A stretch of DNA of 64,000 nucleotides from Euptelea pleiosperma (taxonomy: Eukaryota > Streptophyta > Magnoliopsida > Ranunculales > Eupteleaceae): positions 62,001 to 126,000 of the forward strand of contig JASUTR010000091.1 in the NCBI GenBank assembly GCA_035048495.1, given 5' to 3'. The notes under the pieces are model-generated. The model was not told where the DNA came from and did not search any database. It was given only the letters and a program-made list of their open reading frames with translations. Every line of letters begins with the position of its first letter. Positions within the stretch are counted from its first letter, which is position 1. Of this stretch, positions 9,987 through 22,535 are shown one piece after another. Both the position numbers and the translations under genes were made by a program.

Positions 9987-12900
9987 GCGACACAGTCACA
10001 ATTTATAGGCTTCGGAATGTAACACACAAACTGAGTCCATTTTGAGACGTTGACGCACGGATGGACCTAACTTGTTTCGACTGTCACGAATCATGTTCCA
10101 ACACTTCAAATGTGTTGAAACAATAGTAATGGAAGAGTTTGAGTCCAATTACGAGGTCCGGTTGCGAAAAAGTCACAAGTTATAGGCTTCGGAATGTAAC
10201 ACACAAACTGAATTCAATTTGAGACGATGACGCACGAATAGAGTTAACATGTTTCGACTGTCCCGAATCTTGTTCCAACATTAAAATGTGTTGAAACAAT
10301 AGTAATGGAAGAGTTTGAGTCCAATTATTAGGTCCGGTTGCGAAAAAGTCACAAGTTATAGGCTTCGGAATGTAACACACAAACTGAGTCCAATTTGAGA
10401 CATTGCCGCACGGATGGAGCTAACTTGTTTCGACTGTCCCGAATCTTGTTCCAACACTTTAAATGTGTTGAAACAATAGTAATGGAAGAGTTTGAGTCCA
10501 ATTACGAGGTCCGGTTGCGAAAAAGTCACAAGTTATTGGCTTCAGAATGTAACACACAAACTGAGTCCAATTAAAGAAATTGACGCCCGGATGGAGCTAA
10601 CTTGTTTCGACTGCCCCGAATCTTCTTCCAACACTTTAAATGTGTTGAAACAATAGTAATGGAAGAGTTTGAGTCCACTTACGAGGTCTGATTGCGAAAA
10701 ACTCACAAGTTATAGGCTTCGGAATGTAACACACAAACTGAGTCCAATTTGAGACGTTGACGCAGGGATGGAGCTAACTTGTTTCGACTGTCCCGAATCT
10801 TGTTCGAACACTTTAAATGTGTTGAAAAAATAGTAATGGAAGAGTTTGAGTCCAATTACGAGGTCCGGTTGTGAAAAAGTCACAAGTTATAGGCTTCGGA
10901 ATGTAACACACAAACTGAGTCCAATTAAACACATTGACGCACGGATGGAGCTAACTTGTTTCGACTGCTCCGAATCTTGTTCCAACACTGTAAATGTGTT
11001 GAAACAATAGTAATGGAAGAATTCGAGTTTAATTACGAGGTCCGGTTGCGAAAAAGTCATAAATTATAGGCTTCAGAATGTAACACACAAACTGAGTCCA
11101 ATTTGAGACGTTGACGCACGGATGGAGCTAACTTGTTTCGACTGTCCCAAATATTGTTCCAACACTTCAAATCTGTTGAAACAATAGTAATGGAAGAGTT
11201 TGAGTCTAATTATAAGGTCCGGTTGCGAAAAAGTCACAAGTTATATACTTCGGAATGGAACACAAACTGTGTCCAATTTGAGACGTTGACGAACGAATGG
11301 AGCTAACTTGTTTCGACTGTCCGAATCTTGTTTCAACACTTCAAATGTGTTGAAACAATAGTAATGAAAGAGTTTGAGTAAAATTATGAGGTCCGGTTGC
11401 GACAAAGTCACAATTTATAGGCTTCGGAATGTAACACACAAACTGAGTCCATTTTGAGACGTTGACGCACGGATGGACCTAACTTGTTTCGACTGTCACG
11501 AATCTTGTTCCAACACTTCAAATGTGTTGAACCAATAGTAATGGAAGAGTTTGTGTCCAATTACGAGGTCCGATTGCGAAAAAATTACAAGTTATAGGCT
11601 TCTGAATGTAACACACAAACTTAGTCCAATTAATGACATTGACGCACGGATGGAGCCAACCTGTTTCGACTGCTCCTAATCTTGTTCCAACACTTCAAAT
11701 GTGTTGAAACAATAGTAATGGAAGAGTATGAGTCCGATTACGAGTTCCGGTTGCGAAAAAGTCACAAGTTATAGGCTTCGGAATGTAACTCACAAACTGA
11801 GCCCAATTTGTGACGTTGACGCACGGATGGAGCTAATTTGTTTCGACTGTCCCGAATCTTGTTCCAACACTTGAAATGTTTTGAAACAATAGTAATGGAA
11901 GAGTTTGAGTAAAATTATGAGGTCCGGTTGCGACAAAGTCACAATTTATAGGCTTCGGAATGTAACACACAAACTGAGTCCATTTTGAGACGTTGACGCA
12001 CGGATGGACCTAACTTGTTTCGACTGTCACGAATCTTGTTCCAACACTTCAAATGTGTTGAAACAATAGTAATGGAAGAGTTTGAGTCCAATTACGAGGT
12101 CCGGTTGCGAAAAAGTCACAAGTTATAGGCTTCGGAATGTAACACACAAACTGAATCCAATTTGAGACGTTGACGCACGAATAGAGCTAACATGTTTCGA
12201 CTGTCCCGAATCTTGTTCCAACATTGAAATGTGTTGAAACAATAGTAATGGAAGAGTTTGAGTCCAATTATTAGGTCGGGTTGCGAAAAAGTCACAAGTT
12301 ATAGGCTTCAGAATGTAACACACAAACTGAGTCCAATTAAACACATTGACGCACGGATGGAGCTAACTTGCTTCGACTGCCCCGAATCTTGTTCCAACAC
12401 TTCAAATATGTTGAAACAATAGTAATGGAAGAATTCGAGTCTAATTACGATGTCCGGTTGCGAAAAAGTCACAAGTTATAGGCTTCAGAATGTAACACAC
12501 AAACTGAGTCCAATTAAAGAAATTGACGCCCGGATGGAGCTAACTTGTTTCGACTGTCCCGAATCTTGTTCCAACACTTCAAATGTGTTGAAACAATAGT
12601 AATAGAAGAGTTTGAGTCCAATTACGAGGTCCGATTGCGAAAAAGCTACAAGTTATAGGCTTCTGAATGTAACACACAAACTTAGTCTAATTAATGACAT
12701 TGACGCACGGATGGAGCCAACTTGTTTCGACTGCTCCTAATCTTGTTCCAACACTTCAAATGTGTTGAAACAATAGTAATGGAAGAGTATGAGTCCAATT
12801 ACGAGGTCCGGTTGCGAAAAAGTCACAACTTGTAGGCTTCTGAATGTAACACACAAACTGAGTCCAATTTGAGACGTTGACACACGGATGGAGCTAACAT

Positions 12901-13521
12901 GTTTCGGCTATCCCGAATCTTGTTTCAACACTTCAAATGTGTTGAAACAACAGTAATGGAAGAGTTTGAGTCCAATTATGAGGTCCGGTTGCGAAAAAGT
13001 CACAAGTTATAGGCTTTGGAATGTAACACACAAACTGAGTCCAATTTGAGACATTGACGCACGGATGGAGCTAACTTGTTTCGACTGTCCCGAATCTTGT
13101 TCCGACACTTTAAATGTGTTGAAACAATAGTAATGGAAGAGTTTGAGTCAAATTACGAGGTCCGGTTGCGAAAAAGTCACAAGTTATAGGCTTCGGAATG
13201 TAACTAACAAACTGAGTCTAATTTGAGACGTTGACGGACGGATGGAGCTAACTATTTTCGACTGTCCTGAATCTTGTTCCAACACTTTAAATGTGTTGAA
13301 ACAATAGTAATGGAAGAGTTTGAGTCCAATTACGAGGTCCGGTTGCGAAAAAGTCACAAGTTATAGGCTTCGGAATGTAACTCACAAACTGAGCCCAATT
13401 TGTGACGTTGAAGCACGGATGGAGCTAATTTGTTTCGACTGTCCCGAATCTTGTTCCAACGCTTCAAATGTTTTGAAACAATAGTAATGGAAGAGTTTGG
13501 GTAAAATTATGAGGTCCGGTT
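9987..13521 (+). repeat. HOR B unit 0 (3,535 bp, ~20 monomers, diverged mosaic)
   Basis: Runs from marker GCGACACAGTCAC to the next copy of it. The first part holds monomers absent from the later B units: CCACTTACGAGGTCTG at about 10,677, TTGTTCGAACAC at about 10,802, CACTGTAAATGTG at about 10,986, an X monomer at 11,212 and the GAACCAATAG segment at about 11,530. The last part is beta-type, with GGTCGGG at 12,274 and AAAAAGCTACAAG near 12,645. It looks like an older or recombinant unit at the edge of the B amplification and shares its odd monomers with region D. Confidence 0.75.
11212..11335 (+). repeat. X monomer cut off from Z
   Basis: It has the X marks and the CGACTGTCCGAATC linker that normally leads into Z, but at about 11,330 it switches to TTGTTTCAACACTTC and an ordinary monomer. 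This is the clearest place where an X-Z pair has been split by recombination. It is the only X in region B. Confidence 0.75.
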
Positions 13522-16500
13522 GCGACACAGTCACAATTTATAGGCTTCGGAATGTAACACACAAACTGAGTCCATTTTGAGACGTTGACGCACGGATGGA
13601 CCTAACTTGTTTCGACTGTCACGAATCTTGTTCCAACACTTCAAATGTGTTGAAACAATAGTAATGGAAGAGTTTGAGTCCAATTACGAGGTCCGGTTGC
13701 GAAAAAGTCACAAGTTATAGGCTTCGGAATGTAACACACAAACTGAATTCAATTTGAGACGATGACGCACGAATAGAGTTAACATGTTTCGACTGTCCCG
13801 AATCTTGTTCCAACATTAAAATGTGTTGAAACAATAGTAATGGAAGAGTTTGAGTCCAATTATGAGGTCCGGTTGCGAAAAAGTCACAAGTTATAGGCTT
13901 CAGAATGTAACACACAAACTGAATTCAATTTGAGACGATGACGCACGAATAGAGTTAACATGTTTCGACTGTCCCGAATCTTGTTCCAACATTAAAATGT
14001 GTTGAAACAATAGTAATGGAAGAGTTTGAGTCCAATTATGAGGTCCGGTTGCGAAAAAGTCACAAGTTATAGGCTTCAGAATGTAACACACAAACTGAAT
14101 CCAATTTGAGACGTTGACGCACGAATGGAGCTAACATGTTTCGACTATCCCGAATCTTGTTCCAACATTCAAATGTGTTGAAACAATAGTAATGGAAGAG
14201 TTTGAGTCCAATTATGAGGTCCGGTTGCGAAAAAGTCACAAGTTATAGGCTTCAGAATGTAACACACAAACTGAGTCCAATTTGAGACGTTGACGCACGA
14301 ATGGAGCTAACATGTTTCGACTATCCCGAATCTTGTTCCAACATTCAAATGTGTTGAAACAATAGTAATGGAAGAGTTTGAGTCCAATTATGAGGTCCGG
14401 TTGCGAAAAAGTCACAAGTTATAGGCTTCAGAATGTAACACACAAACTGAGTCCAATTAAACACATTGACGCACGGATGGAGCTAACTTGCTTCGACTAC
14501 CCCGAATCTTGTTCCAACACTTCAAATATGTTGAAACAATAGTAATGGAAGAATTCGAGTCTAATTACGATGTCCGGTTGCGAAAAACTCACAAGTTATA
14601 GGCTTCAGAATGTAACACACAAACTGAGTCCAATTAAAGAAATTGACGCCCGGATGGAGCTAACTTGTTTCGACTGTCCCGAATCTTGTTCCAACACTTC
14701 AAATGTGTTGAAACAATAGTAATGGAAGAGTTTGAGTCCAATTACGAGGTCCGGTTGCGAAAAAGTCACAAGTTATAGGCTTCTGAATGTAACACACAAA
14801 CTGAGTCCAATTTGTGACGTTGACGCACGGATGGAGCTAACTTGTTTCGACTGTCCCGAATCTTGTTCCAACACTTTAAATGTGTTGAAACAATAGTAAT
14901 AGAAGAGTTTGTGTCCAATTACGAGGTCCGATTGCGAAAAAGCTACAAGTTATAGGCTTCTGAATGTAACACACAAACTTAGTCCAATTAATGACATTGA
15001 CGCACGGATGGAGCCAACTTGTTTCGACTGCTCCTAATCTTGTTCCAACACTTCAAATGTGTTGAAACAATAGTAATGGAAGAGTATGAGTCCAATTACG
15101 AGGTCCGGTTGCGAAAAAGTCACAACTTATAGGCTTCTGAATGTAACACACAAACTGAGTCCAATTTGAGACGTTGACGCACGGATGGAGCTAACATGTT
15201 TCGACTGTCCCGAATCTTGTTTCAACACTTCAAATGTGTTGAAACAATAGTAATGGAAGAGTTTGTGTCCAATTATGAGGTCCGATTGCGAAAAAGTCAC
15301 AAGTTATAGGCTTCGGAATGTAACACACAAACTGAGTCCAATTTGAGACATTGACGCACGGATGGAGCTAACTTGTTTCGACTGTCCCGAATCTTGTTCC
15401 AACACTTTAAATGTATTGAAACAATAGTAATGGAAGAGTTTGAGTCCAATTACGAGGTCCGGTTGCGAAAAAGTCACAAGTTATAGGCTTCGAAATGTAA
15501 CTCACAAACTGAGTCCAATTTGAGACGTTGACGCACGGATGGAGCTAACTTCTTTCGACTGTCCCGAATCTTGGTCCAACACTTTAAATGTGTTGAAACA
15601 ATAGTAATGGAAGAGTTTGAGTCCAATTACGAGGTCCGGTTGCGAAAAAGTCACAAGTTATAGGCTTCGGAATGTAACTCACAAACTGAGCCCAATTTGT
15701 GACGTTGACGCACGGATGGAGCTAATTTGTTTCGACTGTCCCGAATCTTGTTCCAACGCTTCAAATGTTTGAAACAATATTAATGGAAGAGATTGAGTAA
15801 AATTATGAGGTCCGGTTGCGACAAAGTCACAATTTATAGGCTTCGGAATGTAACACATAAACTGAGTCCATTTTGAGACGTTGACGCACGGATGGACCTA
15901 ACTTGTTTCGACTGTCACGAATCTTGTTCCAACACTTCAAATGTGTTGAAACAATAGTAATGGAAGAGTTTGAGTCCAATTACGAGGTCCGGTTGCGAAA
16001 AAGTCACAAGTTATAGGCTTCGGAATGTAACACACAAACTGAATACAATTTGAGACGTTGACGCATGAATAGAGCTAACATGTTTCGACTGTCCCGAATC
16101 CTGTTCCAACATTAAAATGTGTTGAAACAATAGTAATGGAAGAGTTTGAGTCCAATTATGAGGTCCGGTTGCGAAAAAGTCACAAGTTATAGGCTTCGGA
16201 ATGTAACACACAAACTGAGTCCAATTAAACACATTGACGCACGGATGGAGCTAACTTGCTTCGACTGCCCCGAATCTTGTTCCAACACTTCAAATATGTT
16301 GAAACAATAGTAATGGAAGAATTCGAGTCTAATTACGATGTCCGGTTGCGAAAAAGTCACAACTTATTGGCTTCAGAATGTAACACACAAACTGAGTCCA
16401 ATTAAAGAAATTGACGCCCGGATGGAGCTAACTTGTTTCGACTGCCCCGAATCTTCTTCCAACACTTCAAATGTCTTGAAACAATAGTAATGGAAGAGTT

Positions 16501-18294
16501 TGAGTCCAATTACGAGGTCCGGTTGCGAAAAAGTCACAAGTTATAGGCTTCTGAATGTAACACACAAACGGAGTCCAATTTGTGACGTTGACGCACGGAT
16601 GGAGCTAACTTGTTTCGACTGTCCCGAATCTTGTTCCAACACTTTAAATGTGTTGAAACAATAGTAATAGAAGAGTTTGTGTCCAATTACGAGGTCCGAT
16701 TGCGAAAAAGTTACAAGTTATAGGCTTCTGAATGTAACACACAAACTTAGTCTAATTAATGACATTGACGCACGGATGGAGCCAACTTGTTTCGACTGCT
16801 CCTAATCTTGTTCCAACACTTCAAATGTGTTGAAACAATAGTAATGGAAGAGTATGAGTCCAATTACGAGGTCCGGTTGCGAAAAAGTCACAACTTATAG
16901 GCTTCTGAATGTAACACACAAACTGAGTCCAATTTGAGACGTTGACGCACAGATGGAGCTAACATGTTTCGACTGTCCCGAATCTTGTTTCAACACTTCA
17001 AATGTGTTGAAACAATAGTAATGGAAGAGTTTGTGTCCAATTATGAGGTCCGATTGCGAAAAAGTCACAAGTTATAGGCTTCGGAATGTAACACACAAAC
17101 TGAGTCCAATTTGAGACATTGACGCACGGATGGAGCTAACTTGTTTCGACTGTCCCGAATCTTGTTCCAACACTTTAAATGTATTGAAACAATAGTAATG
17201 GAAGAGTTTGAGTCCAATTACGAGGTCCGGTTGCGAAAAAGTCACAAGTTATAGGCTTCGGAATGTAACTCACAAACTGAGTCCAATTTGAGACGTGGAC
17301 GCACGGATGGAGCTAACTTCTTTCGACTGTCCCGAATCTTGGTCCAACACTTTAAATGTGTTGAAACAATAGTAATGGAAGAATTCGAGTCTAATTACGA
17401 TGTCCGGTTGCGAAAAAGTCACAAGTTATAGGCTTCAGAATGTAACACACAAACTGAGTCCAATTAAAGAAATTGACGCCCGGATGGAGCTAACTTGTTT
17501 CGACTGCCCCGAATCTTGTTCCAACACTTCAAATGTGTTGAAACAATAGTAATAGAAGAGTTTGAGTCCAATTACGAGGTCCGATTGCGAAAAAGCTACA
17601 AGTTATAGGCTTCTGAATGTAACACACAAACTTAGTCTAATTAATGACATTGACGCACGGATGGAGCCAACTTGTTTCGACTGCTCCTAATCTTGTTCCA
17701 ACACTTCAAATGTGTTGAAACAATAGTAATGGAAGAGTATGAGTCCAATTACGAGGTCCGGTTGCGAAAAAGTCACAACTTGTAGGCTTCTGAATGTAAC
17801 ACACAAACTGAGTCCAATTTGAGACGTTGACACACGGATGGAGCTAACATGTTTCGACTATCCCGAATCTTGTTTCAACACTTCAAATGTGTTGAAACAA
17901 CAGTAATGGAAGAGTTTGAGTCAAATTACGAGGTCCGGTTGCGAAAAAGTCACAAGTTATAGGCTTCGGAATGTAACTCACAAACTGAGTCCAATTTGAG
18001 ACGTTGACGGACGGATGGAGCTAACTATTTTCGACTGTCCTGAATCTTGTTCCAACACTTTAAATGTGTTGAAACAATAGTAATGGAAGAGTTTGAGTCC
18101 AATTACGAGGTCCGGTTGCGAAAAAGTCACAAGTTATAGGCTTCGGAATGTAACTCACAAACTGAGCCCAATTTGTGACGTTGAAGCACGGATGGAGCTA
18201 ATTTGTTTCGACTGTCCCGAATCTTGTTCCAACGCTTCAAATGTTTTGAAACAATAGTAATGGAAGAGTTTGGGTAAAATTATGAGGTCCGGTT
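13522..18294 (+). repeat. HOR B unit 1, alpha form (4,773 bp, 27 monomers)
   Basis: Alpha route: TTGGTCCAAC occurs twice (about 15,571 and 17,340), and the second runs into an EcoRI-type monomer and then AAAAAGCTACAAG at 17,594. Relative to B4, which has the same total length, it has one extra monomer near the start (GAATTCAATTTGAGACGATG at 13,745 and 13,921; marker to ACTACCCC is 974 bp against 798). It lacks one near the end (17,594 to 18,295 is 701 bp against 878). It also has GCTACAAG at about 14,940 where its sisters have GTTACAAG. Confidence 0.8.
13745..14096 (+). repeat. Tandem duplication of the GATGACGCACG monomer (176-bp period)
   Basis: The GAATTCAATTTGAGACGATG monomer appears twice in a row, starting at 13,745 and 13,921. 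B2, B3, B4 and B5 each have one copy at the corresponding place. The two copies are followed by near-identical ACATGTTTCGACTGTCCCG and CAACATTAAAATG segments, so this is a single recent one-monomer gain specific to B1. Confidence 0.8.
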
Positions 18295-21200
18295 GCGACA
18301 CAGTCACAATTTATAGGCTTCGGAATGTAACACACAAACTGAGTCCATTTTGAGACGTTGACGCACGGATGGACCTAACTTGTTTCGACTGTCACGAATC
18401 TTGTTCCAACACTTCAAATGTGTTGAAACAATAGTAATGGAAGAGTTTGAGTCCAATTACGAGGTCCGGTTGCGAAAAAGTCACAAGTTATAGGCTTCGG
18501 AATGTAACACACAAACTGAATTCAATTTGAGACGATGACGCACGAATAGAGTTAACATGTTTCGACTGTCCCGAATCTTGTTCCAACATTAAAATGTGTT
18601 GAAACAATAGTAATGGAAGAGTTTGAGTCCAATTATGAGGTCCGGTTGCGAAAAAGTCACAAGTTATAGGCTTCAGAATGTAACACACAAACTGAATCCA
18701 ATTTGAGACGTTGACGCACGAATGGAGCTAACATGTTTCGACTATCCCGAATCTTGTTCCAACATTCAAATGTGTTGAAACAATAGTAATGGAAGAGTTT
18801 GAGTCCAATTATTAGGTCCGGTTGCGAAAAAGTCACAAGTTATAGGCTTCAGAATGTAACACACAAACTGAGTCCAATTTGAGACGTTGACGCACGAATG
18901 GAGCTAACATGTTTCGACTATCCCGAATCTTGTTCCAACATTCAAATGTGTTGAAACAATAGTAATAGAAGAGTTTGAGTCCAATTATGAGGTCCGGTTG
19001 CGAAAAAGTCACAAGTTATAGGCTTCAGAATGTAACACACAAACTGAGTCCAATTAAACACATTGACGCACGGATGGAGCTAACTTGCTTCGACTACCCC
19101 GAATCTTGTTCCAACACTTCAAATATGTTGAAACAATAGTAATGGAAGAATTCGAGTCTAATTACGATGTCCGGTTGCGAAAAAGTCACAAGTTATAGGC
19201 TTCAGAATGTAACACACAAACTGAGTCCAATTAAAGAAATTGACGCCCGGATGGAGCTAACTTGTTTCGACTGTCCCGAATCTTGTCCAACACTTCAAAT
19301 GTGTTGAAACAATAGTAATGGAAGAGTTTGAGTCCAATTACGAGGTCCGGTTGCGAAAAAGTCACAAGTTATAGGCTTCTGAATGTAACACACAAACTGA
19401 GTCCAATTTGTGACGTTGACGCACGGATGGAGCTAACTTGTTTCGACTGTCCCGAATCTTGTTCCAACACTTTAAATGTGTTGAAACAATAGTAATAGAA
19501 GAGTTTGTGTCCAATTACGAGGTCCGATTGCGAAAAAGTTACAAGTTATAGGCTTCTGAATGTAACACACAAACTTAGTCCAATTAATGACATTGATGCA
19601 CGGATGGAGCCAACTTGTTTCGACTGCTCCTAATCTTGTTCCAACACTTCAAATGTGTTGAAACAATAGTAATGGAAGAGTATGAGTCCAATTACGAGGT
19701 CCGGTTGCGAAAAAGTCACAACTTATAGGCTTCTGAATGTAACACACAAACTGAGTCCAATTTGAGACGTTGACGCACGGATGGAGCTAACATGTTTCGA
19801 CTGTCCCGAATCTTGTTTCAACACTTCAAATGTGTTGAAACAATAGTAATGGAAGAGTTTGTGTCCAATTATGAGGTCCGATTGCGAAAAAGTCACAAGT
19901 TATAGGCTTCGGAATGTAACACACAAACTGAGTCCAATTTGAGACATTGACGCACGGATGGAGCTAACTTGTTTCGACTGTCCCGAATCTTGTTCCAACA
20001 CTTTAAATGTATTGAAACAATAGTAATGGAAGAGTTTGAGTCCAATTACGAGGTCCGGTTGCGAAAAAGTCACAAGTTATAGGCTTCGGAATGTAACTCA
20101 CAAACTGAGTCCAATTTGAGACGTTGACGCACGGATGGAGCTAACTTCTTTCGACTGTCCCGAATCTTGGTCCAACACTTTAAATGTGTTGAAACAATAG
20201 TAATGGAAGAGTTTGAGTCCAATTACGAGGTCCGGTTGCGAAAAAGTCACAAGTTATAGGCTTCGGAATGTAACTCACAAACTGAGCCCAATTTGTGACG
20301 TTGACGCACGGATGGAGCTAATTTGTTTCGACTGTCCCGAATCTTGTTCCAACGCTTCAAATGTTTGAAACAATATTAATGGAAGAGATTGAGTAAAATT
20401 ATGAGGTCCGGTTGCGACAAAGTCACAATTTATAGGCTTCGGAATGTAACACATAAACTGAGTCCATTTTGAGACGTTGACGCACGGATGGACCTAACTT
20501 GTTTCGACTGTCACGAATCTTGTTCCAACACTTCAAATGTGTTGAAACAATAGTAATGGAAGAGTTTGAGTCCAATTACGAGGTCCGGTTGCGAAAAAGT
20601 CACAAGTTATAGGCTTCGGAATGTAACACACAAACTGAATACAATTTGAGACGTTGACGCATGAATAGAGCTAACATGTTTCGACTGTCCCGAATCCTGT
20701 TCCAACATTAAAATGTGTTGAAACAATAGTAATGGAAGAGTTTGAGTCCAATTATGAGGTCCGGTTGCGAAAAAGTCACAAGTTATAGGCTTCGGAATGT
20801 AACACACAAACTGAGTCCAATTAAACACATTGACGCACGGATGGAGCTAACTTGCTTCGACTGCCCCGAATCTTGTTCCAACACTTCAAATATGTTGAAA
20901 CAATAGTAATGGAAGAATTCGAGTCTAATTACGATGTCCGGTTGCGAAAAAGTCACAACTTATTGGCTTCAGAATGTAACACACAAACTGAGTCCAATTA
21001 AAGAAATTGACGCCCGGATGGAGCTAACTTGTTTCGACTGCCCCGAATCTTCTTCCAACACTTCAAATGTCTTGAAACAATAGTAATGGAAGAGTTTGAA
21101 TCCAATTACGAGGTCCGGTTGCGAAAAAGTCACAAGTTATAGGCTTCGGAATGTAACACACAAACTGAATCCAATTTGAGACGTTGACGCACGAATAGAG

Positions 21201-22535
21201 CTAACATGTTTCGACTGTCCCGAATCTTGTTCCAACATTGAAATGTGTTGAAACAATAGTAATGGAAGAGTTTGAGTCCAATTATTAGGTCGGGTTGCGA
21301 AAAAGTCACAAGTTATAGGCTTCAGAATGTAACACACAAACTGAGTCCAATTAAACACATTGACGCACGGATGGAGCTAACTTGCTTCGACTGCCCCGAA
21401 TCTTGTTCCAACACTTCAAATATGTTGAAACAATAGTAATGGAAGAATTCGAGTCTAATTACGATGTCCGGTTGCGAAAAAGTCACAAGTTATAGGCTTC
21501 AGAATGTAACACACAAACTGAGTCCAATTAAAGAAATTGACGCCCGGATGGAGCTAACTTGTTTCGACTGCCCCGAATCTTGTTCCAACACTTCAAATGT
21601 GTTGAAACAATAGTAATAGAAGAGTTTGAGTCCAATTACGAGGTCCGATTGCGAAAAAGCTACAAGTTATAGGCTTCTGAATGTAACACACAAACTTAGT
21701 CTAATTAATGACATTGACGCACGGATGGAGCCAACTTGTTTCGACTGCTCCTAATCTTGTTCCAACACTTCAAATGTGTTGAAACAATAGTAATGGAAGA
21801 GTATGAGTCCAATTACGAGGTCCGGTTGCGAAAAAGTCACAACTTGTAGGCTTCTGAATGTAACACACAAACTGAGTCCAATTTGAGACGTTGACACACG
21901 GATGGAGCTAACATGTTTCGGCTATCCCGAATCTTGTTTCAACACTTCAAATGTGTTGAAACAACAGTAATGGAAGAGTTTGAGTCCAATTATGAGGTCC
22001 GGTTGCGAAAAAGTCACAAGTTATAGGCTTTGGAATGTAACACACAAACTGAGTCCAATTTGAGACATTGACGCACGGATGGAGCTAACTTGTTTCGACT
22101 GTCCCGAATCTTGTTCCGACACTTTAAATGTGTTGAAACAATAGTAATGGAAGAGTTTGAGTCAAATTACGAGGTCCGGTTGCGAAAAAGTCACAAGTTA
22201 TAGGCTTCGGAATGTAACTAACAAACTGAGTCCAATTTGAGACGTTGACGGACGGATGGAGCTAACTATTTTCGACTGTCCTGAATCTTGTTCCAACACT
22301 TTAAATGTGTTGAAACAATAGTAATGGAAGAGTTTGAGTCCAATTACGAGGTCCGGTTGCGAAAAAGTCACAAGTTATAGGCTTCGGAATGTAACTCACA
22401 AACTGAGCCCAATTTGTGACGTTGAAGCACGGATGGAGCTAATTTGTTTCGACTGTCCCGAATCTTGTTCCAACGCTTCAAATGTTTTGAAACAATAGTA
22501 ATGGAAGAGTTTGGGTAAAATTATGAGGTCCGGTT
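18295..22535 (+). repeat. HOR B unit 2, beta form (4,241 bp, 24 monomers)
   Basis: Beta route: one TTGGTCCAAC (about 20,168), the GCATGAATAG monomer, ACTTATTGG, the CTTCTTCC/GTCTTGAAAC monomer with GTTTGAATCC, then the GGTCGGGTTGCG monomer (21,288) and AAAAAGCTACAAG. With 24 monomers it is the shortest full B unit and may be closest to the basic beta form. Confidence 0.8.
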
